Part shown: one piece after another, positions 8,267 through 16,502 of the stretch | How the letters are laid out: the number at the start of each line of letters is the position of its first letter | Numbering within the stretch: position 1 is the stretch's first letter | Notes under the pieces: generated by a model | What the model was told of the DNA's origin: nothing | Databases searched by the model: none | Seen by the model: only the letters and a program-made list of their open reading frames with translations | Program-made: the position numbers and the translations under genes | Assembly (NCBI GenBank): GCA_964477035.1 | Contig: CAYZCW010000005.1 | Location: 124,001-188,000 of the forward strand | DNA length: 64,000 bases | Reading direction: 5' to 3' | Source of the DNA: SLSG01 sp964477035 | GTDB lineage: Bacteria; Bacteroidota; Bacteroidia; Bacteroidales; UBA7960

Positions 8267-9292
8267 ATGATAAGCATCTACCTCGTCCCCTTACTCGTGG
8301 CCATGTTCCTGGCAATCAACATGGGAGGCAGCGGAACCGCCCCCTCGTTCTCGGCAGCCTACGGCGCCAACCTGATACGGCGCGACCTGATCCCCGGGCT
8401 CTTCGGCATCTTCGTCTTCGCCGGGGCCATCATCGCCGGAAAGAAAGTGATCCTCACCGTCGGCGGCGACATCCTTCCCTCAGAGCACGTCACCCTCACC
8501 CTCACCGTCATCGTGCTGGCCTCCGTCGCCCTCTCGCTCTTTCTGGCCAACATGCTCCGCGTGCCGCAATCCACCAGCCAATCGACCATCTTCGCCCTGG
8601 CCGGCCCTGCCATCTACCTCGACGTGCTGCAGACAAAACGCCTGTTCTTCGAAATCATCCCCACCTGGTTCATCACCCCCGTACTGGCTTTTTTAATTGC
8701 TTACATCGTCGGATGGGTCATCAGCAAGCGCACCAACATCCGACAAAGCAAACTATACCACAAGCTGCAGGAGCACCGCGCCTTGCAGTGGCTTGTAGTC
8801 GGCACCGCGTGTTATGTGGCGTTCTCGATCGGATCGAACAACATGGCCAACGCCGCCGCCCCCGTGCTGGCCATGGCCGTGAACATGCTCAATGTGGAGA
8901 TCGGCAGCAGCGAGTTCTTCCTGCTGATGCTCATCCTGGTGTTCATGCTCGCCCCGATGTTCGGCCTGGGCAGCTCGCTGATGGGCCACCGGGTGCTGCA
9001 GACCACCGGCAAAGACATCGTCACCTTCGGACCCGTCGGCGCCAGCCTCATCTCCCTCATCACCGCCAGCATCCTGCTGGTCTCCAGCCTCTGGCGCGGC
9101 ATCCCCACCTCGCTGGTGCAGATGAACACCTTCGCCATCATCGCCCTGGGCATGGTCAAAAACGGCCACGTCCACATCTGGGAAAACGCCCCCTTAAAGC
9201 GCATCTTCCTCATCTGGCTCGTCGCCCCCATGATCGCCATGGCCCTGAGCTTCCTATTCGTCTGGATCGCTGATCATTACGGCCTGATCTAA
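8267..9292 (+). CDS. inorganic phosphate transporter, PiT family
   Basis: 341 residues, about ten hydrophobic segments. The duplicated PiT signature is visible: an N-terminal N-M-G-G-S-G-T-A-P-S-F-S-A-A-Y-G-A-N (18-35) and an internal S-I-G-S-N-N-M-A-N-A-A-A-P. PiT proteins import phosphate at the inner membrane, driven by H+ or Na+. Length fits a compact bacterial PiT. The gene is clearly more GC-rich than the TA genes before it and is bracketed by 28-bp repeats. No pho box was seen. Confidence 0.88.
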   Translation: MISIYLVPLLVAMFLAINMGGSGTAPSFSAAYGANLIRRDLIPGLFGIFVFAGAIIAGKKVILTVGGDILPSEHVTLTLTVIVLASVALSLFLANMLRVPQSTSQSTIFALAGPAIYLDVLQTKRLFFEIIPTWFITPVLAFLIAYIVGWVISKRTNIRQSKLYHKLQEHRALQWLVVGTACYVAFSIGSNNMANAAAPVLAMAVNMLNVEIGSSEFFLLMLILVFMLAPMFGLGSSLMGHRVLQTTGKDIVTFGPVGASLISLITASILLVSSLWRGIPTSLVQMNTFAIIALGMVKNGHVHIWENAPLKRIFLIWLVAPMIAMALSFLFVWIADHYGLI

Positions 9293-9426
9293 AGAAACTC
9301 AATTGTCAAGGAATACTTGACAGCTCGGAACTAGGGTGCAAGAACCGGATTACACTTTCACGAATTCAACCGGTCAACGCCATTTAGGCATTAACAAATG
9401 GCCAACAGCCAAAAGCCAACCCCAAA
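9293..9426 (+). repeat. intergenic region with inverted repeat, 28-bp repeat and heptads
   Basis: TGTCAAG-5-CTTGACA inverted repeat at about 9303-9321 without a T-run; the right 28-bp copy at 9371-9398; then a short heptad tract 9399-9420. It separates the converging transporter and sorted-protein genes. Confidence 0.65.
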
Positions 9427-10128
9427 CTAAACCAATTTACGAACGCCCAGGGCAATAAACCCGGCCATCAGCATCAACCCGATAACAATGGACCAGTTAG
9501 CAACAGGTACCGGGGGAGGGCCGCCCAGGCAGAATAAGGGAGCGCCTAGGTTTCCATCCCAGGAAACAGTATTAGAATGGTACGAAAGCGCGTTTCCTGC
9601 TCCCGCTTTTGAAATCCAGGCGAAAGTGTTGGAATACGGCAAGGTGGTTCGGGATACGCTCACCCAGCCATTCAACAAGGTCACGGCGGAGGGGAATTCC
9701 ACATCGATTTGATGAATGACGCTGCTAAATCTTAAAAACGATGTGGGCTTCGGAGTGGTCGTTACATTGAAGGAATGAACAACGTTTGTTCCCGGCTCAC
9801 CAGGCATACCGTCATAGAACTCAATCAGGAATGTTTCGGTTGCCTTTACATCATACGCACCCCAAAAGCGCATTGTAACGAATGGTTCTGAGGCCGAATA
9901 ATCCTCCGCTACTTTCGTGACAACATATCCCGCATCACAATACAGCCCAAGATCATATTCGACGGGCAGCTGGCTAAAAAAGGAGTTTCCCATACATTCA
10001 AAGTCATGAACATCCGCTTGACCAATGGGTGGTTCCTGAATGTCGGAAACGGGGTTGGATTCCTGCGCCTGGACGGAGGCGGCGAAAAACAAAAACGGAA
10101 GGAAAATGACACGCGCAAGAGTTTTCAT
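9427..10128 (-). CDS. putative exosortase-sorted secreted protein (1)
   Basis: 233 residues with a signal peptide (M-K-T-L-A-R, hydrophobic core, A-x-A near 21) and a tripartite C-terminal signal: P-V-P-V-A-N-W, a ~17-residue hydrophobic helix and V-R-K-L-V. The body is predicted beta-sandwich with several aromatic residues. The same tail form occurs in the proteins at 55358-56185 and 58519-59232, and two exosortases are encoded in the window. By analogy with PEP-CTERM/IPTL-CTERM proteins it would be processed by an exosortase and placed on the surface or in the EPS matrix. Substrate status is inferred from the matching tails. Function of the body is unknown. Confidence 0.78.
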   Translation of the reverse strand: MKTLARVIFLPFLFFAASVQAQESNPVSDIQEPPIGQADVHDFECMGNSFFSQLPVEYDLGLYCDAGYVVTKVAEDYSASEPFVTMRFWGAYDVKATETFLIEFYDGMPGEPGTNVVHSFNVTTTPKPTSFLRFSSVIHQIDVEFPSAVTLLNGWVSVSRTTLPYSNTFAWISKAGAGNALSYHSNTVSWDGNLGAPLFCLGGPPPVPVANWSIVIGLMLMAGFIALGVRKLV

Positions 10129-10166
10129 GATTTCTTTGGTTATTAGGTTAATAAGAACCAGACTTT

Positions 10167-10174
10167 CAAATGTA
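10167..10174 (-). promoter_or_regulatory. putative -7 box, sorted protein 1
   Basis: TACATTTG on the minus strand, 38 bp before the start codon. It matches TAnnTTTG. A good -33 box at the right distance was not found. Confidence 0.35.
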
Positions 10175-10248
10175 ACACAATTTGGATAGCAAAATCACCA
10201 TACCCCATAAAAACAGTTAATTGGACGATCACAACGAACACGCCATCA

Positions 10249-10345
10249 AGCCAACCGCCAACAGCCAAAAGCCAAAGGCTAACAGCCAACAGCCAGCGGC
10301 CAATAGCCAAAAGCCAGCCAACACCCAAAAGCCAAAATCAAATAG
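10249..10345 (+). repeat. long heptad repeat tract
   Basis: The longest tract in the window: about a dozen 7-bp units of the CCAACAG/CCAAAAG type in the divergent intergenic region between sorted protein 1 and the winged-helix regulator. Confidence 0.75.
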
Positions 10346-10373
10346 CCCAACCGCAAAAAAACACCCGTAAAAC

Positions 10374-10403
10374 TTGCAAGTTACATTTCTTTGAGTACAT
10401 TTG
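10374..10403 (+). promoter_or_regulatory. Bacteroidota-type promoter
   Basis: TTGC at 10374 and TACATTTG at 10396-10403, spaced 19 nt after the TTG, fit the TTG-N19-TAnnTTTG consensus. It would drive the regulator gene that starts at 10473. Confidence 0.6.
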
Positions 10404-10472
10404 TTACTCGTTGTCGGATGCGATTTTCAAGTCGTCGAACTGAAATAGCCTATCCGACGAAAAAAGCGACAG

Positions 10473-11003
10473 ATGCTCGAGACCCTGATCACCTCCCGCA
10501 CCCGAATCAAGCTGTTGCTCAAGTTCTTTCTGAACGCCCGCACCACGTCTTACCTGCGCGACCTGGAGCATGAGTTCGGGGAATCGACCAACGCCATCCG
10601 CGTGGAGCTGAACCGGCTGGAAGACGCCGGACTGCTCAGATCGCACAAGGAGGGCAACAAGAAGCTCTTCCAGGCCAACCGCCGCCATCCCCTTTTCAAT
10701 GACATCCACAGCCTGCTGATGAAGCACACCGGCATCGACCATATCGTGGAGCGGGTTGTGGAAAAGCTCGGCGGCATCCAAAGCGCTTACGTATTGGGCA
10801 ACTTCGCCCGCGGGCAGGACAGTCCCGTGATAGATATATTACTCGTCGGATCGGACATCGACCGGGAGTACCTGATCCGGCTGGTCGAAAAAGCCGAAAA
10901 GATCATCAGCCGCCGCGTGCGCTACGTCATCGTATTGCCCCGCGAGGCCCATTTGTTTTTGAAAGACTACCCCGAAGCCCTGTTGCTTTGGGAGGAGAAA
11001 TAG
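10473..11003 (+). CDS. winged-helix regulator with nucleotidyltransferase-like domain
   Basis: 176 residues. Residues ~1-75 form a winged helix (R-T-S-Y-L-R-D-L-like, R-V-E-L-N-R-L-E-D-A-G-L-L, wing with K-E-G-N-K-K). Residues ~88-176 resemble a minimal nucleotidyltransferase fold (G-N-F-A-R-G, I-D-I-L-L-V-G), but the usual D-x-D is reduced to one D, so catalysis is doubtful. Such ArsR-like/NTase-like proteins commonly sit at the head of Bacteroidota polysaccharide loci. A canonical promoter lies 70 bp upstream. Its control of downstream genes is inference. Confidence 0.72.
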   Translation: MLETLITSRTRIKLLLKFFLNARTTSYLRDLEHEFGESTNAIRVELNRLEDAGLLRSHKEGNKKLFQANRRHPLFNDIHSLLMKHTGIDHIVERVVEKLGGIQSAYVLGNFARGQDSPVIDILLVGSDIDREYLIRLVEKAEKIISRRVRYVIVLPREAHLFLKDYPEALLLWEEK

Positions 11004-11035
11004 CGTTGGACGTTGGACTTTGTCCCTTGGCTGGC

Positions 11036-11074
11036 TCTTAGCCAATAGCCAATACCCAACACCCAACCAGCAGC
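11036..11074 (+). repeat. heptad repeat tract
   Basis: AGCCAATAGCCAATACCC-type units. With the preceding TTGGCTGGCT they could form a hairpin. The rest of 11004-11224 shows nothing else supportable. Confidence 0.6.
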
Positions 11075-11224
11075 TGCCAACCGAATCACCCCGTAAGTCA
11101 CGCAACTGTGACTGAGAGGGCGAAGCTGTGCCGGAGCATGGAGATTGGTTGCTCAGGCTTGAGGTAGAAGAAACAATGATTTTTGGGAAACGAGTTGCTT
11201 TGCTTGTTGACTAGATTATAGTCA

Positions 11225-11857
11225 GTGGAACCGGAAAAAATTGATGTATATCGTATTATTCCTATCGAGAACCTCGAATCCGATTTACGAAATGGTTTAT
11301 TTGCAAAGAACTATGCCCCAGAAGATCCAGGCAGGACAATCATTGGGAATGCTGAAATAATTCTGGAGAGAGATAATCGTGAGGTGCCCTGTTTCCCCGG
11401 AACAACGGTTAATGACTATGTGCCGTTTTATTTTTCCACCCGGACACCAATGTTGTATAACATTCTCACTGGGCGAGGTGTTCCAAAGAGGAATCAGGAG
11501 GACATTATTTATTTGTGTTGTTCCCTGAAGGATCTTACAAAGAATTCACAGTGGTGCTTTACAGACGGGAATGCAGCTAAAAAGCTTACAAAGTATTATT
11601 GCATTTTGAAACCGGGAATCCCTGAAATAGACTGGGAAGCAGTTCAATCAACTGATTTTCGAATGGAAACCGACCATGGAGACAGGATAAGAAAGAAGCA
11701 TGCGGAATTTCTGGTTAAAGAACATGTTTCGCCCAACAAAATACACTCAATAATCGTTTATAATGAAGGGGTTAAATCTAAGGTTGAAAATATTTTAAAA
11801 AGTTGTAACTTGGAAAAAAAAGTAATGGTAAGTGTTGATTTGAATTATTATTTCTGA
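11225..11857 (+). CDS. darT: DarT-like DNA ADP-ribosyltransferase toxin
   Basis: 210 residues from a GTG start. Features fit DarT (DUF4433): Y-R-I-I-P-I-E-N-L near the N-terminus, N-D-Y-V-P-F-Y-F-S-T-R-T-P-M-L-Y (about 62-77) and the glutamate of K-H-A-E-F-L-V-K (about 157-164). DarT modifies thymidine in single-stranded DNA using NAD+, blocking replication, and serves in phage defence. The stop overlaps the start of the macrodomain gene by 1 bp, the usual darTG arrangement. It is more AT-rich than the flanking transporter and Wzi genes. Confidence 0.88.
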   Translation: MEPEKIDVYRIIPIENLESDLRNGLFAKNYAPEDPGRTIIGNAEIILERDNREVPCFPGTTVNDYVPFYFSTRTPMLYNILTGRGVPKRNQEDIIYLCCSLKDLTKNSQWCFTDGNAAKKLTKYYCILKPGIPEIDWEAVQSTDFRMETDHGDRIRKKHAEFLVKEHVSPNKIHSIIVYNEGVKSKVENILKSCNLEKKVMVSVDLNYYF

Positions 11858-12906
11858 TGAATTTTGTAAAAGGCAATATTTTAGACTCTGACGCTCAAGC
11901 ACTGGTTAACACCGTGAACACGGTGGGTGTTATGGGGAAAGGAATTGCCTTACAATTTAAAGAACGTTTTCCGGATAACTTTAAATTATATCGCAAGGCA
12001 TGTAATGAGGGAGTTGTTCAGGTTGGGAAAATGTTTGTTACGAGAGATCGGGATTTAAATGGGGAAAAGATTATCATCAACTTTCCGACGAAAAAAGAAT
12101 GGTACAAGAAGTCTCAATATACCTATATCGATGAGGGATTAAAGGATTTGGCAAATGTAATCCAGAACATGAAGATCCGTTCTGTTGCAATTCCTCCTCT
12201 GGGTTGCGGAAATGGTGGCTTGAATTGGGAGAAGATTAAGGAGTTGATAGAAAAACACCTGGGCAATCTTGTGGGGGTTGAGTTATTTGTCTTTGTACCG
12301 AACCCTGGCGTAAAAAAAATATTACAATCGCAGGGGGTGAAAAGAGAACCCAAGCTCACCCCCGCCCGCGCCATGTTACTATTCTCATTGTTTCGATATG
12401 AAAAATTCGGAGAATATGCCTCGTTGTTTGTCGCCAATAAGTTGGCCTATTTCCTACAGCTCACAGGAGAACCCCTGAGGCTAAAGTTCAAGTCACACTT
12501 TTTTGGCCCATATTCTAATGAAGTTGGTAAAGTGCTATACACTTTAAACGGCAAATATCTTACTGGCATGGAGCAATATGAGGCTAAGCCATTTGCCACC
12601 CTTTCACTCAATTATGATGTTTACCCTGAGATTGAGGAGTATATTCAAAAAAACCTAAACTTCGAACAAAAAGAAAGGCTAGGGAAACTTTTCGAAGTAA
12701 TCAAGGGATATGAAACAGCCCTTTCTTTAGAGGTTCTTTCATCTGTTGACTATTTTAGAAGAAACCGGCCCGGCCTAAATAATGAGGAGCTTACCAGATT
12801 AATCCAGGATCAAAGCGATCGCAAGCAAAAAATTATTAACAAAGAATATGTCGATCTTGCTGTAAACCACCTAACAGATTACAGCCATAAATTAGAATTC
12901 GCTTAA
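11857..12906 (+). CDS. darG: DarG-like macrodomain antitoxin
   Basis: 349 residues. Residues 1-~150 are a macrodomain: N-I-L-D-S-D-A-Q-A-L-V-N-T-V-N, G-V-M-G-K-G-I-A-L-Q-F (24-34) and G-C-G-N-G-G-L-N-W (~113-121). It removes ADP-ribose from DNA in the DarTG family. Residues ~165-349 form the second, helical domain known from DarG, which binds and blocks DarT. Translationally coupled to darT. Length is typical. Confidence 0.9.
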   Translation: MNFVKGNILDSDAQALVNTVNTVGVMGKGIALQFKERFPDNFKLYRKACNEGVVQVGKMFVTRDRDLNGEKIIINFPTKKEWYKKSQYTYIDEGLKDLANVIQNMKIRSVAIPPLGCGNGGLNWEKIKELIEKHLGNLVGVELFVFVPNPGVKKILQSQGVKREPKLTPARAMLLFSLFRYEKFGEYASLFVANKLAYFLQLTGEPLRLKFKSHFFGPYSNEVGKVLYTLNGKYLTGMEQYEAKPFATLSLNYDVYPEIEEYIQKNLNFEQKERLGKLFEVIKGYETALSLEVLSSVDYFRRNRPGLNNEELTRLIQDQSDRKQKIINKEYVDLAVNHLTDYSHKLEFA

Positions 12907-12946
12907 CGCCGGCCAGGAGTCATCTTGCAGGCAGGCAATACAACCC

Positions 12947-13372
12947 ATGGACATCGACTACCTCTCCGAAGAAGCTTACAAAGGCATCCTTATAGAAGCA
13001 GAACGTTTTCACCACAATTTAACCCTGCATTTCGGGTTATTGGCCCGCGATTGTGCCAATGAAGAAGAATTTCTGGATGCCGCTGATAATATGATTAATA
13101 AGCTAAAGAAAGCAAAGCCTCATCACATAAAGGATTTCCTCTTCGGGGAGGTAACCGACCTGAGCGAACTTCCCGCTACACTAGAGAGCATACAAGCAAA
13201 TATTGCCAGAGTTAGGGAAATTCCGAAAGAAGATCGTATGACAACAACATACAGTCAAAGGTATGATGAGCATTATCTAAACTCTTTGATTGACAAAGCT
13301 ACCCCCAACTGGTCCGGAATAAAGGATAAAAACGCCTGGTTAAGGCAGATACGAGGAGACCATGAACCTTGA
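12947..13372 (+). CDS. hypothetical protein following darTG
   Basis: 141 residues, mostly helical and charged, no signal peptide or membrane segment. Not recognised. It begins 41 bp after darG in the same direction and could be co-transcribed. Visible features are a helical N-terminus (E-A-Y-K-G-I-L-I-E-A-E-R), a D/E-rich middle and a C-terminal W-S-G-I-K-D-K-N-A-W. It could belong to the TA unit, but nothing in the sequence proves it. Confidence 0.6.
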   Translation: MDIDYLSEEAYKGILIEAERFHHNLTLHFGLLARDCANEEEFLDAADNMINKLKKAKPHHIKDFLFGEVTDLSELPATLESIQANIARVREIPKEDRMTTTYSQRYDEHYLNSLIDKATPNWSGIKDKNAWLRQIRGDHEP

Positions 13373-13478
13373 ATTCACTGACTTGACCACACCATATCAT
13401 GAAACATTTGGTGTTCTTGGCCTGGAATAACATCCGCTTTGTTATCTGAAACCACCCAGGGGTTTTCTGTTTGTTCTT

Positions 13479-15317
13479 TTGATTAGATCCACTGCATTCG
13501 GAATCATCCTGCTGTGGCCGGCGATGCTGACGGCACAAAGCACCTTCCTGCCCACGGGGAGCGACTGGCATTTCTTTGTGGAGCGGCTGGAGATCATGCA
13601 GGGAAGGCACATCCCACAGATCCACACCTCTCTGAAACCCTTCGAAAGAAAAGCAATAATTACCTTTCTAGAACAGTCATACACCAACCCCGTACCACTA
13701 ACGGCTATTGGCCAACCGCCAACGTCCAACGTCCAACATCCAATACCCAACAGCCAACAGCCAACCCCAATCGACCTCCACCTAATCGACCGACTTCTGC
13801 AGTCCCACCCGGAGTGGTCGTCTGTCCCTTCCGACTCCACCCCCGGCCGTGGGGGATGGCTTTGTACCAGGATCCCGATTACGAGGCATGTGTATGCGTA
13901 TCCATCAGACTTTATAAGATATCAAAGCGATGAATTTTTCGTGTCGGTGAACCCGGTGCTGGATTTGCAGGTGGGACGGGAGCAGGGGGCGGACAAGCCG
14001 CTGTACAGGAATACGCGCGGGATGGAGATGCGCGGGATGATCAGCGGGCGTGTGGGCTTTTACACCTTCCTGGCCGAGAACCAGGCGCGCTTGCCCGGCT
14101 ATGTGGATGACCACCGCAGGGCATTCTACAGCGGGGCCATCCCCGGCGATGGCTGGGCCAAGGCGTTCAAGGACGGCGGGGTGGACTACTTCACTGCACG
14201 GGGCTACATCAGCCTTGAGGCCACCCGGCATATCGGGCTGCAGTTCGGGCAGGACAAGCTGCGCATCGGCAGCGGTATCCGGTCGCTGCTGCTGAGCGAC
14301 TTTTCGAACAACTACCTGTTTCTGCGCGTGAGCACCCGCTACCGCTTCTTCCAGTACCAGAACACCTGGGCGCGGCTGACCGATTATCCGATGCGTACAG
14401 TCGGACGGGCCTATGATGCCAAGTACAGCATTACTCATCATCTGAGCCTGAACCTGGGCGGGCGCTTCCAGCTGGGGCTGTTCGAGAACGTGACCACCGG
14501 CCGCTCCGACCCTTCGGGCCGTCGCGGCCTCGACCCCCACTACCTGAACCCGATCATCTTTTACCGCGCCATCGAACACCACGTCGGCGATCCCGACAAG
14601 GTGGCCGTCGGACTCGACTGGCGGTGGCTGGCCACGCCCGGACTGTCGTTCTACGGACAAGCCTACATCGATGAATTCCGCATCAACGACATACGCGACG
14701 ACCTGGACTCCCTGCTGGTGCGCGCCGGCCTGCGCAAGGAGCGCAAGCGGGAAGGCTACGCCAGCTTCGCGAACAAATTCGCCGTGCAGTTAGGCACCCG
14801 CGTCGCCGATCCATTCGGCATCCAAAACCTGGACTTGCAAGCCGAGATCAACCTGGTACGCCCCTACGTCTACACCCACTGGGACACCTCCGGGCAGGAC
14901 CAGCGCCCCGGCGCCAGCTACACCCACTACAGCCAGCCCCTGGCCCATCCATTAGGAGCAAACTTCCGTGAATGGGCCCTATACGGAGAATACCGCCCCC
15001 ACCACCGGGTCACCCTATCCGCCAGCTACATCCAATACGTCCAGGGCCGGGATGCGGACGGGTTGAACTACGGTGGGAACATATTGAAAGACTACCATTT
15101 CGGCCGGCCGCAGCCGGAGAGTGCGTACTTTCTGGATGGGGTGCGGACCTCGGTATCGCTGCTGGAATTCGGTGCCTCCTGGCAATTCTGGCCCGGCTGG
15201 CATTTGGAGGGGCGGTACCTGACGCGGAGTGAGGAAGTTGAAAGTGTCAGTGAACGGGTGAATATAGTGACAGTGGGGGTGAGGGTGAATGCGGTGGGGA
15301 GGAGGGATTATCTGTAA
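13479..15317 (+). CDS. Wzi-type capsule assembly outer-membrane protein
   Basis: 612 residues from a TTG start that begins a signal peptide (hydrophobic I-I-L-L-W-P-A-M-L-T-A-Q). The body from ~150 onward alternates amphipathic strands with many aromatic residues, as in the Wzi-like beta-barrel family of Bacteroidota capsule or gliding loci. In that family the protein helps retain exported polysaccharide at the outer membrane. A heptad tract lies inside the coding sequence (~residues 77-97, rich in Pro/Asn/Gln). From residue ~149 (13922) the gene is almost identical to 17531-18926 at a constant 3609-bp offset with no indels. Confidence 0.75.
   Translation: MIRSTAFGIILLWPAMLTAQSTFLPTGSDWHFFVERLEIMQGRHIPQIHTSLKPFERKAIITFLEQSYTNPVPLTAIGQPPTSNVQHPIPNSQQPTPIDLHLIDRLLQSHPEWSSVPSDSTPGRGGWLCTRIPITRHVYAYPSDFIRYQSDEFFVSVNPVLDLQVGREQGADKPLYRNTRGMEMRGMISGRVGFYTFLAENQARLPGYVDDHRRAFYSGAIPGDGWAKAFKDGGVDYFTARGYISLEATRHIGLQFGQDKLRIGSGIRSLLLSDFSNNYLFLRVSTRYRFFQYQNTWARLTDYPMRTVGRAYDAKYSITHHLSLNLGGRFQLGLFENVTTGRSDPSGRRGLDPHYLNPIIFYRAIEHHVGDPDKVAVGLDWRWLATPGLSFYGQAYIDEFRINDIRDDLDSLLVRAGLRKERKREGYASFANKFAVQLGTRVADPFGIQNLDLQAEINLVRPYVYTHWDTSGQDQRPGASYTHYSQPLAHPLGANFREWALYGEYRPHHRVTLSASYIQYVQGRDADGLNYGGNILKDYHFGRPQPESAYFLDGVRTSVSLLEFGASWQFWPGWHLEGRYLTRSEEVESVSERVNIVTVGVRVNAVGRRDYL
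13711..13768 (+). repeat. heptad tract inside the Wzi-like coding sequence
   Basis: CCAACGT/CCAACAG-type units in frame, giving a low-complexity P-P-T-S-N-V-Q-H-P-I-P-N-S stretch. Same tract type as the intergenic ones. Confidence 0.7.
13922..15317 (+). repeat. 1.4-kb direct repeat, copy 1
   Basis: Starts exactly at TCAAAGCGATG and matches 17531-18926 with scattered substitutions and no length change. Weaker similarity extends ~25 bp past the stop codon. Confidence 0.92.
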
Positions 15318-15380
15318 TGAATCGTTCGGATTTTCTGAATGACTCAAACCTAGCTCACAGGAAACGACTTCAAAAAAGTT

Positions 15381-15411
15381 TTGGAAAGTTCAATAAAATT
15401 CAATATTTTTG
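15381..15411 (+). promoter_or_regulatory. promoter of the candidate small RNA
   Basis: TTG at 15381-15383, 20-nt spacer, TATTTTTG at 15404-15411: an excellent match to TTG-N19/20-TAnnTTTG. A transcript would begin within about 10 nt, right at the structured element. Confidence 0.6.
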
Positions 15412-15415
15412 TAAT

Positions 15416-15483
15416 GCGTCTGGAAGGAGTCGCTAAGCGTCTCGATCGGGGATATAATCCCCGAATCCAGTCGCTTTTTTTTT
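15416..15483 (+). ncRNA. candidate structured small RNA with terminator
   Basis: CTGGA (15420-15424) can pair with TCCAG (15466-15470). Inside are a small stem around CGC-TAA-GCG (15431-15439) and a perfect 7-bp hairpin CGGGGAT-ATA-ATCCCCG (15447-15463). Nine T follow at 15475-15483. Together with the promoter directly upstream this makes a self-contained ~65-nt transcription unit 15 bp before the DUF3800 gene. It is not a tRNA (no acceptor/T-arm pattern). It could instead be a leader terminator for the DUF3800 operon. Confidence 0.5.
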
Positions 15484-15498
15484 ACCCCCCATTTATTC

Positions 15499-16419
15499 AT
15501 GATTCTGAATTATATTGATGAATCAGGGACCCCGGATGTCCCTGGAAACACATCTCATTATGTTCTGGCAGGGATAAGCATTCCCATTTCAAGATGGAAG
15601 CAATGTGAGAAAGATGTAAACGCAATAAAGGAAAAATTCGGATTAGGGGATGCCGAAATACATGCCGGATGGCTAATAAGGCCATATGTAGAGCAGCATA
15701 ACATTCAGGGATTTAAGCAAATGAGTTTTGAAAGCAGACGTTATGAAGTGCAGAAAATCAGAAATTCAGAACTATTAAGGCTTCAGTCACCGCAAACCCA
15801 AAAGAGGTACCATAAAACCAAGAAAACCTATAACCAAACAAAAGCATATATTCACCTCACTTATGAGGAGAGAAAAGCATTTGTTGAAGAAATTGCCGGG
15901 TTAATTGGGGGATGGGAATTTGCAAGATTGTTTGCTGAGGGTATAGACAAGATCCATTTCAACCCTTCAATCACGAAACATTCTGTTGACGAACAAGCCT
16001 TTGAGCAAGTTGTTTCCCGCTTTGAACATTACCTTAGGATTTATTCAAGGGGATCAGGCAGAAAACAGTATGGCATTCTCATTCATGACAACAACCAAAC
16101 GGTTAGCAAAAGACATACAGCCTTAATGAAGGAGTTTCATCAAAAAGGAACTCTTTGGACCTCCGTAAGGAACATTATCGAAACCCCCTTGTTTGTTGAC
16201 TCCCAGCTTACCGGCATGATCCAGATTGCAGATGTGTGCAGCTATGCATTAAGAAGGTATTTTGAAAAGGGAGAAACCTTTTTGTTTAACAAAGTATTTC
16301 AAATTGCGGATAGGAAAGACGGGAAGGTGGTTGGTGTCAGGCATTTTACAAATCTGGGCTGTGATTGCGTTGTTTGCACATCCCGAAAATCAGAAGACCG
16401 TCCGGAAATTATTGCGTAA
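15499..16419 (+). CDS. DUF3800 protein
   Basis: 306 residues. The N-terminus M-I-L-N-Y-I-D-E-S-G-T-P is the DUF3800 signature (strand then D-E-S-G, an RNase H-like acidic start). Further conserved points are H-Y-V-L-A-G-I (20-26), an internal I-H-D-N-N (about 198-202) and the closing Q-I-A-D-V-C-S-Y-A (about 243-251). Family members are proposed nuclease-like proteins often seen in mobile or defence regions; the reaction is not established. A CxxC-like pair is near the end. It is AT-rich compared with the repeated Wzi sequence on both sides. Confidence 0.82.
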   Translation: MILNYIDESGTPDVPGNTSHYVLAGISIPISRWKQCEKDVNAIKEKFGLGDAEIHAGWLIRPYVEQHNIQGFKQMSFESRRYEVQKIRNSELLRLQSPQTQKRYHKTKKTYNQTKAYIHLTYEERKAFVEEIAGLIGGWEFARLFAEGIDKIHFNPSITKHSVDEQAFEQVVSRFEHYLRIYSRGSGRKQYGILIHDNNQTVSKRHTALMKEFHQKGTLWTSVRNIIETPLFVDSQLTGMIQIADVCSYALRRYFEKGETFLFNKVFQIADRKDGKVVGVRHFTNLGCDCVVCTSRKSEDRPEIIA

Positions 16420-16502
16420 AGGCAATCCTGGCCCGGGTGGCTCCCGGAAGGGCGAGATGGTACTGGATCATCAAACAGCACTAAATAAAGAATTCTCAAA
16501 CT

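Noticed and set aside
6619..10345. Heptad tracts as a CRISPR array
   Set aside because: Units are ~7 bp, irregular, without spacers, and no cas gene is present.
15416..15483. tRNA or tmRNA
   Set aside because: No seven-pair acceptor stem, no T-arm consensus and no CCA; the element is better read as a small RNA or terminator.
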